Below, one piece after another: positions 32,299 to 40,093 of a stretch of 53,380 bases of DNA. The number at the start of each line of letters is the position of its first letter. Position 1 is the first letter of the stretch. The translations under genes were made by a program, and so were the position numbers. Location: positions 1 through 53,380 of the IMG/VR virus record IMGVR_UViG_3300022074_000059; one strand, 5' to 3'. The notes under the pieces are model-generated. The model saw only the letters and a list, made by a program, of their open reading frames with translations. It ran no database searches and was not told the DNA's origin. The DNA is from a virus.

Positions 32299-32514
32299 AT
32301 GATAAAACCTAAAGCTGAAACCCACGAGTTCAATGATGGTAAATCTCAAACCATATTGGACTTTTCCCGCGTCAATGAAGCATGGCTCGTGTGGCGTCAG
32401 GATCCCGGAAGTCAGGGTAATGTAAAAATCCACCCTAGTTATGATGAGGCCAAGCGCGATTACGATAACCGCGTTGATGCCATACAAATGATGGAGGCAC
32501 ACGATGTTGTATGA
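32299..32514 (+). CDS. Unknown small protein
   Basis: The 71-residue protein follows AGAAAGGAG. It has EAWLVWRQDPGSQGNVKIHPSYDEAKRDYD, possibly a strand-strand-helix unit. Function unknown. The next gene starts inside its end (11-base overlap), so the three genes 32299-32876 form a mini-operon. Confidence 0.55.
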   Translation: MIKPKAETHEFNDGKSQTILDFSRVNEAWLVWRQDPGSQGNVKIHPSYDEAKRDYDNRVDAIQMMEAHDVV

Positions 32515-32692
32515 GTGGACAAAAAAGCTAGGTCAGCAACACTGGTCTATTCCTGGATCCCATGAGGGTACTCTCTGTGGGATGCCGATGCTCGGTAACA
32601 ATTATGCAAAGCATATAGATGAGGAAGACAAAACACCTTGTCCGCAGTGTGCTCACCAAGCGCAGTTGTATCGGTTAGATGAGTCAGCTTGA
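32504..32692 (+). CDS. Small Cys-containing protein
   Basis: The 62-residue product has a C-terminal CPQCAHQ (about 46-52) and an earlier Cys25, giving a possible zinc-binding set with nearby His. It resembles small phage zinc proteins without matching a named family. It overlaps both neighbours. Confidence 0.5.
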   Translation: MLYEWTKKLGQQHWSIPGSHEGTLCGMPMLGNNYAKHIDEEDKTPCPQCAHQAQLYRLDESA

Positions 32693-32876
32693 TTACATAG
32701 TGCAGGACACCCAGACGGGCAAAAAGTTCGTCTGGGGTTTACGTCGTGTACTGAAAGAAATTAATCGAGACAGGTCGGAAGACTGGACAAACTACGATGA
32801 GACCGATTGGACAGAAGGATGGAGCCATTGGGTTGATGGTTATAAAATAGTCGGCTTTGTCAGTAAAACAAGATAA
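32679..32876 (+). CDS. Unknown small Trp-rich protein
   Basis: The 65-residue product contains six Trp residues, mainly between 36 and 51 (DWTNYDETDWTEGWSHW). The frame overlaps the previous gene by 14 bases. No domain is recognised. The aromatic acidic patch might contact a protein partner. Confidence 0.5.
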   Translation: MSQLDYIVQDTQTGKKFVWGLRRVLKEINRDRSEDWTNYDETDWTEGWSHWVDGYKIVGFVSKTR

Positions 32877-32884
32877 CAAAAGAG

Positions 32885-32913
32885 GTGTCTTCTATTGTCT
32901 GCACTGCTACTTT
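32885..32913 (+). promoter_or_regulatory. Promoter of the recurrent type
   Basis: GTGTCT (32885-32890), 17 bases, TACTTT (32908-32913) with TATAAT overlapping. AACAAAAGAG precedes it, and ACAACGCTCGCAGAAAGGAG (32923-32942) ends the leader. Confidence 0.55.
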
Positions 32914-32949
32914 ATAATTACAACAACGCTCGCAGAAAGGAGCTGACTA

Positions 32950-33255
32950 ATGATACAGTTTGTAGATATGAATGAAGATGGTGATATGGTGGTTACTAAC
33001 GAAGACCCTAGCCGCCTCATGTTGTTAACGACTTTGTGGTTTACGGACACCACTATGGTTGATGGCACACCATTTACACCTGAGCCTGAGGTACACATGG
33101 TATCGTGGACAGATGAGTTAAGGCAACGTGCCGAGTTGGCAAATCGCATCAATGCTCATAACGAGTGGGCAAGTGAGCAGGATGGTAGGCCAGTTGTCAA
33201 GTTTGCCAAGCAACAAGTCGTGCTTATCACGCCAACTACGACGGAGCTTGTGTAG
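32950..33255 (+). CDS. Unknown small protein
   Basis: The 101-residue protein has a beta-type N-terminal half and a charged helix with TDELRQRAELANRINAHNEW. A strong ribosome site and its own promoter indicate solid expression. It ends TAGTG, coupling to the nuclease gene. Function unknown. Confidence 0.55.
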   Translation: MIQFVDMNEDGDMVVTNEDPSRLMLLTTLWFTDTTMVDGTPFTPEPEVHMVSWTDELRQRAELANRINAHNEWASEQDGRPVVKFAKQQVVLITPTTTELV

Positions 33256-33698
33256 TGGCGACTAAGCCTGAGTCCACGCTGTGGAAAAATCTCCGTGAGG
33301 GGACTAAAGACCTAGGTGTGTTTTGGACACGCCTAGAGTCTTGGTCTAGTCCTGGAGTGCCTGACTTGCACGGTATACTTGATGGTCATGCTTTTTGGCT
33401 TGAATTGAAAGTCCACAGGTTAAACTCACTAAAGAAGATTACGCTTCGTCCCCACCAAATTGCGTGGCAGATAAGATATAGCGGATATTCTGGAAACGTC
33501 TGGAACTTGGTTAGTCATCCTTCGTGCCGAACTATAAATATATTTCACGGTTCGAGGGCGATGGAGATTGCTGGACAAACGGAGGATAAAGGACCCATGA
33601 TTCCGGACTGGAGTTCGGGAGTTCCTTACGATTGGACGGGAGCCATCAATCATATTCTATCATCATCTCGTCCCTTCATAAAGGAGAGAGACCTCTAG
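33255..33698 (+). CDS. PD-(D/E)XK (VRR-NUC-like) endonuclease
   Basis: A GTG start overlaps the upstream stop. The 147-residue protein shows the restriction-like nuclease core: GVPDLHG with Asp37, FWLELK with Glu50 and Lys52, and RPHQ with Gln68, in the order of VRR-NUC and related phage resolvase-like enzymes. It probably cuts branched DNA during replication or packaging. Codon use is somewhat richer in G/C-ending codons than in the structural genes. Confidence 0.75.
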   Translation: MATKPESTLWKNLREGTKDLGVFWTRLESWSSPGVPDLHGILDGHAFWLELKVHRLNSLKKITLRPHQIAWQIRYSGYSGNVWNLVSHPSCRTINIFHGSRAMEIAGQTEDKGPMIPDWSSGVPYDWTGAINHILSSSRPFIKERDL

Positions 33699-33702
33699 TT
33701 TC

Positions 33703-33817
33703 GTCATCTTTCATCTTCTATTTAGATACCCTCGTCATCATTCTTCGTCATTCATTGTCAGTAGAAGATAAAAGACGATTCGCGAGGTACGATCTTTTGA
33801 TGATGAAAGATGATGAC
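33703..33817. repeat. Long fold-back of TCATC/GATGA sequence
   Basis: GTCATCTTTCATC (33703-33715) is complementary to GATGAAAGAT plus GAC (33802-33817, with a three-base bulge). Inside lie further ATTCTTCGTCATTC and AGAAGAT pieces able to pair. A 66-codon frame at 33632-33829 overlaps but lacks a ribosome site. Together this is probably a noncoding structured region behind the nuclease gene. Confidence 0.5.
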
Positions 33818-33853
33818 ACCGACAATTAATGAGGTTAATTGATAATTAAAGAC

Positions 33854-33882
33854 TTGTCAATAAAACTCGGCCGTGCTACTCT
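33854..33882 (+). promoter_or_regulatory. Promoter of the recurrent TTGTCA type
   Basis: TTGTCA (33854-33859), 17 bases, TACTCT (33877-33882), followed by a leader ending GTAGAAAGGACATATC before the gene at 33933. Confidence 0.55.
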
Positions 33883-33932
33883 TACATCATAAGCAATGCA
33901 GCTTATGGACTATGTCGTAGAAAGGACATATC

Positions 33933-34352
33933 ATGACAACTAAAACTGTAAAATCTTCTCCTAAGGCAAAAGCCGTCGTTAAATCTGCTGAGCTCATTGT
34001 CACTGACAAAGAGATCACCTATCCCGAAATATGGGCGTTTATCCAAGAGCATGCTGGTGGCAATGAGGCGAACGTCAAAATTGTGCCTCTTGCAAATGTG
34101 GATACCGACAGCACCACTCCTGTCCCGTTCGGCTATGGTGGCAAGGCGGGAGGCGTCAGGCAAACCATACAAGACTGGATGCTCAAAGGCGTTGATGGCG
34201 ACACATCGTTAAAGGCCGCGCTCAACAAGGCCGCGCCTCTTGGTCACTCACGCAAAAAGCCGACGTGCTTGCATGCTTTGATGCACGGTGGTTATTCACC
34301 CTCTAGCAAATACTGGATGACACCATACGTCAAGCTCGTCGTCCAAGGTTAA
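33933..34352 (+). CDS. Unknown protein, paralogue 1 of a duplicated pair
   Basis: The 139-residue basic protein has a Lys/Ala/Thr-rich tail (1-25) and a compact domain with TYPEIWAFI, PVPFGYGGKAGGVR and a GHSRKKPTCLHALMHGGYSP segment. Its domain aligns without gaps to the protein at 34800, about 60 percent identical by eye. It has its own promoter and a strong terminator, so it forms a single-gene unit. I recognise no family. Basic charge and unit structure suggest a DNA- or host-factor-binding early protein. Codons are more G/C-rich than those of its paralogue. Confidence 0.7.
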   Translation: MTTKTVKSSPKAKAVVKSAELIVTDKEITYPEIWAFIQEHAGGNEANVKIVPLANVDTDSTTPVPFGYGGKAGGVRQTIQDWMLKGVDGDTSLKAALNKAAPLGHSRKKPTCLHALMHGGYSPSSKYWMTPYVKLVVQG

Positions 34353-34361
34353 CTCACATAG

Positions 34362-34390
34362 ACGGGACGTCAGGAGGGCGTCCCGTTTTT
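34362..34390 (+). terminator. Intrinsic terminator after paralogue 1
   Basis: ACGGGACG (34362-34369) pairs with CGTCCCGT (34379-34386), followed directly by TTTT. This is a clean Rho-independent terminator. Confidence 0.8.
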
Positions 34391-34447
34391 CTCCCATCCC
34401 ATCCCTGAGGACGAGGGATGATGATTCCCATTCCTGAGGACGATCCC

Positions 34448-34471
34448 CATAGGTATGTACTCATACCTATG
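34448..34471. other. Perfect 10-bp hairpin without T tract
   Basis: CATAGGTATG (34448-34457) and CATACCTATG (34462-34471) are perfect complements around the loop TACT. The absence of a T run argues against a terminator. It may be an operator or an RNA element. Confidence 0.6.
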
Positions 34472-34631
34472 TATCATTCATCATCTATCATACTCAATCG
34501 TCGTCGTCAATCATCCTCGGTCTCGGTTGACGATAATAGACGATCCTGGGAGAACAGCGGATTAAACAAGACTGGTCCAGCTGGTGTTGCTGGTGTTAGG
34601 CAATAATTATAGCAACCGCATAAAAGGAGGC

Positions 34632-34709
34632 ATGGGTATGTGGCTATTTGTAATAGCTATAGTATTACTAGGCTTAATAGGCTTAATGGGGCTAAATAAA
34701 AATAAATAA
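34632..34709 (+). CDS. 25-residue membrane micropeptide
   Basis: AAAGGAGG, the strongest ribosome site in the window, lies directly before the ATG at 34632. The product begins MGMWLFVIAIVLLGLIGLMG and ends LNKNK, so it is one transmembrane helix with GxxG spacing and a basic end. This is the form of small phage membrane peptides that act as toxins, inhibitors or superinfection factors. It sits between the two paralogues and ends 15 bases before the next promoter. Confidence 0.65.
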   Translation: MGMWLFVIAIVLLGLIGLMGLNKNK

Positions 34710-34724
34710 AAATAACGCTTGTTA

Positions 34725-34754
34725 TTGACATTTAGCTGTGGCATAAACTAGGTA
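34725..34754 (+). promoter_or_regulatory. Promoter with consensus -35
   Basis: TTGACA (34725-34730), the exact sigma70 consensus, is followed after 18 bases by TAGGTA (34749-34754), with TATACC behind. The leader ends CCGTAGAAAGGG before the gene at 34800. Confidence 0.55.
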
Positions 34755-34799
34755 TACCCCACAAGGGGCAACGCATAAACCGTAGAAAGGGTTTACAAA

Positions 34800-35246
34800 A
34801 TGCAAAACACTAATAAAGGTAAGGCAACCAAAAATGCCGCTTCGTCAACCGCAGTAGCTACTGTAGCTGTACCTACCTTACAGCATACAGGTACTGAGGT
34901 CACCTACCCGCAGTTGTGGGCGTTTATAAACGAGCAGGGTGGCGGCAACTTGCATAACGTGCAAGTAGTGCCATTGCCTAATGTGCAACTTGACCAAGCG
35001 CAACCAGTGCCGTTTGGTTTTAACGGTAAGGTAGGCGGCGTTCGCCACCAAATACAAACATGGTTGCTAACTGGTGTTAATGGTAACACTAGCCTAGCCG
35101 CTATACTTAGTGCGGCTAGCAAGTTAGGCCACAGTGCAAAACGGCCTAACTGTTTGCATGCAATGCTAAACGGTGGCTACAGCCCTAGCAGTGCTACATG
35201 GGGTACAGGCTATGTTAAGCTAGTGGTACAGCCGCAAGCCAAGTAG
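34800..35246 (+). CDS. Unknown protein, paralogue 2 of a duplicated pair
   Basis: The 148-residue protein has an Ala/Thr/Val-rich N-terminal tail (1-33) and the same domain as the protein at 33933: TYPQLWAFI, PVPFGFNGKVGGVR and GHSAKRPNCLHAMLNGGYSP. It uses many CTA, TTA and GTA codons, unlike its paralogue, so the two probably arrived separately or diverged long ago. It also has its own promoter and terminator. No family is recognised. The divergent tails could give different partners. Confidence 0.7.
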   Translation: MQNTNKGKATKNAASSTAVATVAVPTLQHTGTEVTYPQLWAFINEQGGGNLHNVQVVPLPNVQLDQAQPVPFGFNGKVGGVRHQIQTWLLTGVNGNTSLAAILSAASKLGHSAKRPNCLHAMLNGGYSPSSATWGTGYVKLVVQPQAK

Positions 35247-35283
35247 CAACGCAACCTAGGGGGGCTACGGGTCCCCCGCCACC

Positions 35284-35311
35284 AAGCCCCGCCACAGTGC
35301 GGGGCTTTTTT
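35284..35311 (+). terminator. Strong intrinsic terminator after paralogue 2
   Basis: AAGCCCCGC (35284-35292) pairs perfectly with GCGGGGCTT (35299-35307) around CACAGT, followed by more T residues to 35311. Confidence 0.9.
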
Positions 35312-35456
35312 GATGACCCCCCGCGAGACGACCCCTTTACCCATGGTAGTGGGTAAAACCAAGTTTTGGACAAATCATGTGGTCCGTAGAAAGTTTTTAT
35401 GGTATTGACTTTTACTCGACTAAAAGCCGAGACGACATACCCCTGTTTCTGTAGAA

Positions 35457-35485
35457 TTGTCATAGGTTCATTGCCCTAGAAAAAT
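35457..35485 (+). promoter_or_regulatory. Candidate promoter for the packaging and head operon
   Basis: TTGTCA (35457-35462), 17 bases, AAAAAT (35480-35485), followed by a very AT-rich stretch and GAGGAA before the terminase gene. The -10 box is weak. Otherwise 35312-35532 contains no gene that I can support. Confidence 0.4.
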
Positions 35486-35532
35486 TTTCGATATATTTTA
35501 AATATATTCGCATTAATGAGGAACCATTGCCC

Positions 35533-36996
35533 ATGGACTTTCAGCTAGTACCTGATGAGCAGTTAAAAAAGTATGCCCATTTATTAGACCGCGCTAAAGA
35601 GATTACCCAAGCGGAGGCGGCGAAGAATGATTTTATGGAGTATTGTAAAACGGTTTGGCCTGAGTTTATTAATGGACGCCACCATAAAATAATGGCTGAG
35701 AAGTTTAACCGCATAGCTAGTGGAGAGTTAAAGCGGTTAATTGTTAATATGCCGCCCCGCCATACTAAAAGTGAGTTTGGCAGTTATTTATTGCCTAGTT
35801 GGTTAATGGGTAAAAACCCTAAATTAAAGATAATGCAGACAACGCATACGGCAGAGCTTGCTTTTAGGTTTGGCCGAAAGGTGCGTAATTTGATGAATAG
35901 TGGAGAATACACTAAGGTTTTTGAGGGTGTAGAATTGCGAGCGGATAGCCAAGCGGCGGGTAGATGGGAGACGAGTAAGGGTGGAGAATATTTTGCGGCT
36001 GGTGTAGGTGGCGCGGTGACGGGTCGTGGAGCGGATTTGTTGATAATTGATGACCCCCACAGTGAGCAAGATGCTTTAAGCCCTACGGCATTAGAGCATG
36101 CTTATGAGTGGTATACATCTGGTCCGCGTCAACGTTTACAGCCCGGAGGTGCGATTGTGATAATTATGACTCGTTGGGCAGAGAATGATTTAACGGGAAA
36201 ATTATTAAAGCAACAGGGTAGAGATATATTAGCAGATAAGTGGGAGGTTGTGGAATTCCCTGCATTGATGCCTGAGAGTGATGAACCTTTATGGCCTGAG
36301 TATTGGAAAAAGGAAGATTTGTTAAGTGTTAAGGGTAGTTTGTCGGTTGGTAAGTGGGAAGCCCAATGGCAACAAAACCCGACGGGCGATGTAGCGGCGA
36401 TACTTAAACGTGATTGGTGGAATGTGTGGGAAAAGGAAGATATCCCGCCATTAGAGTATATAATGCAGAGTTATGATACGGCGTATTCTAAAAAAGAGAG
36501 TGCGGATTATAGTGCTATAACAACGTGGGGAGTTTTTTATCCTAAAGAAGGTGGACCACCAAACATTATTCTATGTGATGCAAAACGTGGTAGATGGGAT
36601 TTCCCTGATTTGCGGCGTATGGCATTGGAGGAGTATAAGTATTGGGATCCCGAATGTGTGTTAATTGAGGCAAAAGCCAGTGGTATGCCATTAACGCAAG
36701 AGTTGCGGAATATGGGGATTCCCGTTATGAATTACACACCTAGCAGGGGTAATGATAAATTTACAAGAGTGAACTCTATTGCGCCATTGTTTGAAAGTGG
36801 TTTAGTATGGGCTCCAGATACACGCTGGGCAGAAGAAGTTATTGAAGAGTGTGCGGCGTTTCCTGCGGGGGAGCATGATGATTATGTGGATACGGTCACT
36901 CAAGCATTACGCAGATTTAGAGAAGGCGGTTTTATCCAGCATCCTGAAGATTATGAGGATGAAGAATCAGTTCCTGTACAGAGGATTTATTACTAA
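35533..36996 (+). CDS. terL: Terminase large subunit
   Basis: I take the ATG at 35533 over a TTG at 35527; GAGGAA fits either. The 487-residue protein has a Walker A-like MPPRHTKS (about 73-80), Walker B LLIIDDPHSEQD (about 172-183), and an RNase H-like nuclease domain with YDTAYSKKESADYSA (about 315-329) and the late acidic GEHDDYVDT (about 454-462). It powers DNA packaging through the portal and cuts concatemers. It runs into the portal gene by one base (TAATG). Confidence 0.93.
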   Translation: MDFQLVPDEQLKKYAHLLDRAKEITQAEAAKNDFMEYCKTVWPEFINGRHHKIMAEKFNRIASGELKRLIVNMPPRHTKSEFGSYLLPSWLMGKNPKLKIMQTTHTAELAFRFGRKVRNLMNSGEYTKVFEGVELRADSQAAGRWETSKGGEYFAAGVGGAVTGRGADLLIIDDPHSEQDALSPTALEHAYEWYTSGPRQRLQPGGAIVIIMTRWAENDLTGKLLKQQGRDILADKWEVVEFPALMPESDEPLWPEYWKKEDLLSVKGSLSVGKWEAQWQQNPTGDVAAILKRDWWNVWEKEDIPPLEYIMQSYDTAYSKKESADYSAITTWGVFYPKEGGPPNIILCDAKRGRWDFPDLRRMALEEYKYWDPECVLIEAKASGMPLTQELRNMGIPVMNYTPSRGNDKFTRVNSIAPLFESGLVWAPDTRWAEEVIEECAAFPAGEHDDYVDTVTQALRRFREGGFIQHPEDYEDEESVPVQRIYY

Positions 36997-39365
36997 TGGC
37001 AATTAACCCACGGCCTAGCAATATTGATCGCAGTTTACTACAAGCCCCTAATGATACAGTTAGCGAGTTAGAAGAGAACCTCCTTGCTGATGATATTTCT
37101 ATAGAGATAGAACCTGATGATGAAGGTGGTGCTGAGGTAGTTTTTGGTGAAGATGATGACCTTGGTGAGCCAGAAAATTTTTATGATAATTTAGCAGAAT
37201 TCGTTAGTGATGAAACATTAGCAGATGTAGCTAGTTATGTAAGCCAATCAGTAGATGATGATAAATCTAGCCGTGAAGATTGGGTAGATACATATACAAA
37301 AGGTTTAGAATTGTTGGGTTTAAAGTATGAGTCCCGCACAGAACCGTTTGATGGTGCTACAGGTGTTATCCACCCAATATTAAATGAAGCTGTAACTCAA
37401 TTTCAGGCTGGTGCGTATAAAGAGATGTTGCCAAGTGGCGGTCCTGTGCGCGGTAATATTGTAGGTATAGCTACCCCTGAAGTAGAAGCCCAAGCTCAGC
37501 GCGTCCAAGATTACATGAATTATAAAATTATGTATGAGATGGAAGAGTACGAACCTGAGTATGACCAGATGCTGTATTATTTGGGTTTAAGTGGTAGTGC
37601 ATTTAAGAAAATTTACCGCGATGATGTATTAGGTCGGCCAGTAAGTAAATTTGTACCAGCTGAAGATGTTGTTGCACCTTATACAGCAACTGACTTAGCT
37701 TCAGCAGAACGAATCACACATATACTCCGTATGTCTAGTAATGAGTTACGCAAACTCCAAGTAAATGGTTTTTACCGTGATTTAGATATTATGGAGGATA
37801 GCGAGCGTGGCGAAGATGAAGTAAAGGATGCTTATGATAAGCTAGAAGGGCGTTCTTCTACTGGTGATACAGATGAAGCTACTTTGTATGAGTGCCATTG
37901 TTATTTAGATATTGAAGAATACCCAGATGTTGGCGAAGATAATGAAGAAACAGGGATAAAACTGCCATATATTGTCACAATTAGTGCTGATAGTGAAGAA
38001 GTTTTATCTATTCGTAGAAATTATGACCAAAATGACCCGATGAAGAAGAAAATTCCTCATTTTGTTCAATATAAATTCACTCCTGGACTTGGTTTTTATG
38101 GTTTTGGCTTAATTCATCTGCTCGGAAATTTGAGCCGCACGGCTACAGCTAATTTGCGCCAGCTTATTGATTCTGGAACGCTTAGTAATATGCCAGCGGG
38201 ATTTAAAGCTCGCGGTTTACGGATAGCAGACGAACAAACACCGATTCATCCAGGAGAATTTAGGGATATTGATATTCCTGGAGGTGATATTCGCACAAGT
38301 TTGATGGCTTTACCGTATAAAGAGCCTTCTGGAACGCTTTTTCAGCTTATGGGCTTTGTTATTGAATCTGCCCAGCGGTTTATTGGCACTACAGATATAG
38401 GAGTAGGTGATGGCAGACAAGAAATGCCTGTTGGTACTACTATTGCGTTGCTGGAACGTGGCGCAAAAATCATTAGCGCGGTACATAAACGCCTCCATGC
38501 CAGTTTAAAACAAGAATTAAAGATGTTAGGGCGGCTTTTTGCTGAAGATCCTGCCCCATATCCTTACGAAGTTGGTGAAGATGCCCAGATAAAATCAGCA
38601 GATTTTGATAATAGGGTAGATATTGTCCCTGTAAGTGATCCAAACATCTTTAGTATGTCCCAAAGAGTAGTTTTAGCTCAAGAACAGTTAAAATTGGCTA
38701 CTGCCGCACCCGAAATGCACAATATGCACGAGGCTTATCGGCGGGTTTATGCGGCTTTAGGTGTAGATAATATCGAACAAATTTTAAAACCTGAGCCACA
38801 ACCTCAGCAAATGGATCCTGCAACAGAAAACCAGTTTGCTAGTCAGGCGGCAGGGGGGCAGGGTAAATTGCAATCTTTCCCCGAACAAGACCATGATGCC
38901 CATATTGCTGTGCATATGGCTTATATGAATAGTAGGGTGGCACAAATGCAACCACCTATTTTGTTGACCTTAGAAAAACATATTTATGAGCATATTGGTA
39001 TGAAAGCTCAAGTTATGTTCCAGCAACAAATGCAAGCTGACCCGAATATGCAACAACAACCACCAGAAGCTCAAGCGGCGGTAGTAGCCCAGATGCAAGC
39101 ACAGCTTATGGCTGAGTTCCAGCAAAAAATGCCACCACAACCCCAAGGTGATCCACTGGTAGAAATTAAAAAGCAAGAGTTAGCGTTGCGTGAACAAGAA
39201 ATGCAGATGGATAACCAGACTGACCAGCAAAAAATGCAGTTAGATGCACAATTCCGTCAAGAAAATGTAGATATTGCTCGTGAGCGTATAGGTTCTACAG
39301 AAGATATAGCTCAAATGCGAGCGCAAATTGCTCGTGAAAGACAACAACAGAATAGGAGTGGCTAA
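36996..39365 (+). CDS. P22-type portal protein
   Basis: The 789-residue protein is long for a portal, as in P22 (725). It has an acidic N-terminal tail (about 1-65), then a core with SREDWVDTYTKGLELLG, GATGVIHPILNEAVTQFQAGAYKEMLP and SGSAFKKIYRDDV, which I associate with P22-like portals of marine podoviruses. The C-terminal 170 residues are Gln/Met-rich and helical, matching the barrel of P22 portal. Position directly behind terL agrees. It forms the DNA entry ring. Confidence 0.85.
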   Translation: MAINPRPSNIDRSLLQAPNDTVSELEENLLADDISIEIEPDDEGGAEVVFGEDDDLGEPENFYDNLAEFVSDETLADVASYVSQSVDDDKSSREDWVDTYTKGLELLGLKYESRTEPFDGATGVIHPILNEAVTQFQAGAYKEMLPSGGPVRGNIVGIATPEVEAQAQRVQDYMNYKIMYEMEEYEPEYDQMLYYLGLSGSAFKKIYRDDVLGRPVSKFVPAEDVVAPYTATDLASAERITHILRMSSNELRKLQVNGFYRDLDIMEDSERGEDEVKDAYDKLEGRSSTGDTDEATLYECHCYLDIEEYPDVGEDNEETGIKLPYIVTISADSEEVLSIRRNYDQNDPMKKKIPHFVQYKFTPGLGFYGFGLIHLLGNLSRTATANLRQLIDSGTLSNMPAGFKARGLRIADEQTPIHPGEFRDIDIPGGDIRTSLMALPYKEPSGTLFQLMGFVIESAQRFIGTTDIGVGDGRQEMPVGTTIALLERGAKIISAVHKRLHASLKQELKMLGRLFAEDPAPYPYEVGEDAQIKSADFDNRVDIVPVSDPNIFSMSQRVVLAQEQLKLATAAPEMHNMHEAYRRVYAALGVDNIEQILKPEPQPQQMDPATENQFASQAAGGQGKLQSFPEQDHDAHIAVHMAYMNSRVAQMQPPILLTLEKHIYEHIGMKAQVMFQQQMQADPNMQQQPPEAQAAVVAQMQAQLMAEFQQKMPPQPQGDPLVEIKKQELALREQEMQMDNQTDQQKMQLDAQFRQENVDIARERIGSTEDIAQMRAQIARERQQQNRSG

Positions 39366-40084
39366 TGGCTGATCCTGGAGGTGGCGGTCCGGGAGGATCT
39401 GGTGGATCCTCTGGTGCTGGCGGTGGTGCTGGCGGTGGTGCTGGTGCTGGTGATGCTGGCGAAGAGGGCGGTGGCTACAGTGATGCTGATGTAGGTGTTG
39501 GCTACGGAGGGAGTAGTGGAAGCACTTCGGGTGGTCATGGGGGAACCGGACAAGGCCGACAAGATGGTCCCGGAAGTGTAACTGAAGGTAATCAATTTGG
39601 TGGAGGCCAAGGCACTGCTTCAGAAGCTGGGTTAATGGATGCTATTAACTCGGCGATTGCTCGAGGTGTAAACCCTTATTCTGACACTTTCAACAATGTT
39701 ATTGCGGCGGGGATGATAAGTGGCAAGTTTGGGAACCCTGCTAGTTTTGGTATTGGCAATGTTGATATGGAATCCCCTGAGGTTGCTGGGTTTGTAGATC
39801 AATACAGCGGGCAAAATATTGGAGAAAAAGCATTAGGTGCGTTTGGTTACAATACGAATAAAAGTATTGGGCAAAATATTTTTGATACGATTACTCCAGG
39901 AAAACAAACGCCATTAGGTATAATATCAGCAGTTCCTAGTATGCTTGGTATGAATCCCGCGACACAATTAGGGATAACAGCCGCTAATAAGGCTTTAGGG
40001 ATAATGGGTATTGGTGTTGAAAAAGATACTACAATGTCTTCCATTCAAGACACTATAAACGATATGAACAGTAAGTTATATTAG
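39365..40084 (+). CDS. Gly-rich virion-associated protein
   Basis: The first 85 residues of this 239-residue protein are nearly all Gly, Ser, Ala and Asp, a flexible low-complexity arm that also gives the DNA a GGTGGTGCTGG repeat look. Residues 86-239 look globular or helical. No enzyme motif is visible. One-base overlap with the portal gene implies the same operon. Function unknown; a minor head or neck component is likely. Confidence 0.6.
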   Translation: MADPGGGGPGGSGGSSGAGGGAGGGAGAGDAGEEGGGYSDADVGVGYGGSSGSTSGGHGGTGQGRQDGPGSVTEGNQFGGGQGTASEAGLMDAINSAIARGVNPYSDTFNNVIAAGMISGKFGNPASFGIGNVDMESPEVAGFVDQYSGQNIGEKALGAFGYNTNKSIGQNIFDTITPGKQTPLGIISAVPSMLGMNPATQLGITAANKALGIMGIGVEKDTTMSSIQDTINDMNSKLY

Positions 40085-40093
40085 GAGAGAGTA

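Larger units (their letters stand above)
34353..34631. other. Noncoding region between the paralogues
   Basis: After the terminator there are two copies of CCTGAGGACGA-like sequence (about 34405 and 34432), a perfect hairpin, then TCATC/GATGA and GTCGTCGTC-rich sequence similar to the stretch before the first paralogue. A 62-codon frame at 34418-34606 looks like a chance frame. Confidence 0.5.

Noticed and set aside
33632-33829. 65-codon plus-strand frame after the nuclease gene
   Set aside because: It overlaps the nuclease gene out of phase, has no ribosome site, and runs through the TCATC fold-back.
34418-34606. 62-codon plus-strand frame between the paralogues
   Set aside because: It covers the repeats and the perfect hairpin, and its product has Ser/Arg/Ile composition unlike a folded protein. 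A GAGG upstream leaves slight doubt.
33933-35246. Toxin-antitoxin pair
   Set aside because: The two proteins are paralogues of each other with separate terminators, not a coupled toxin and antitoxin.
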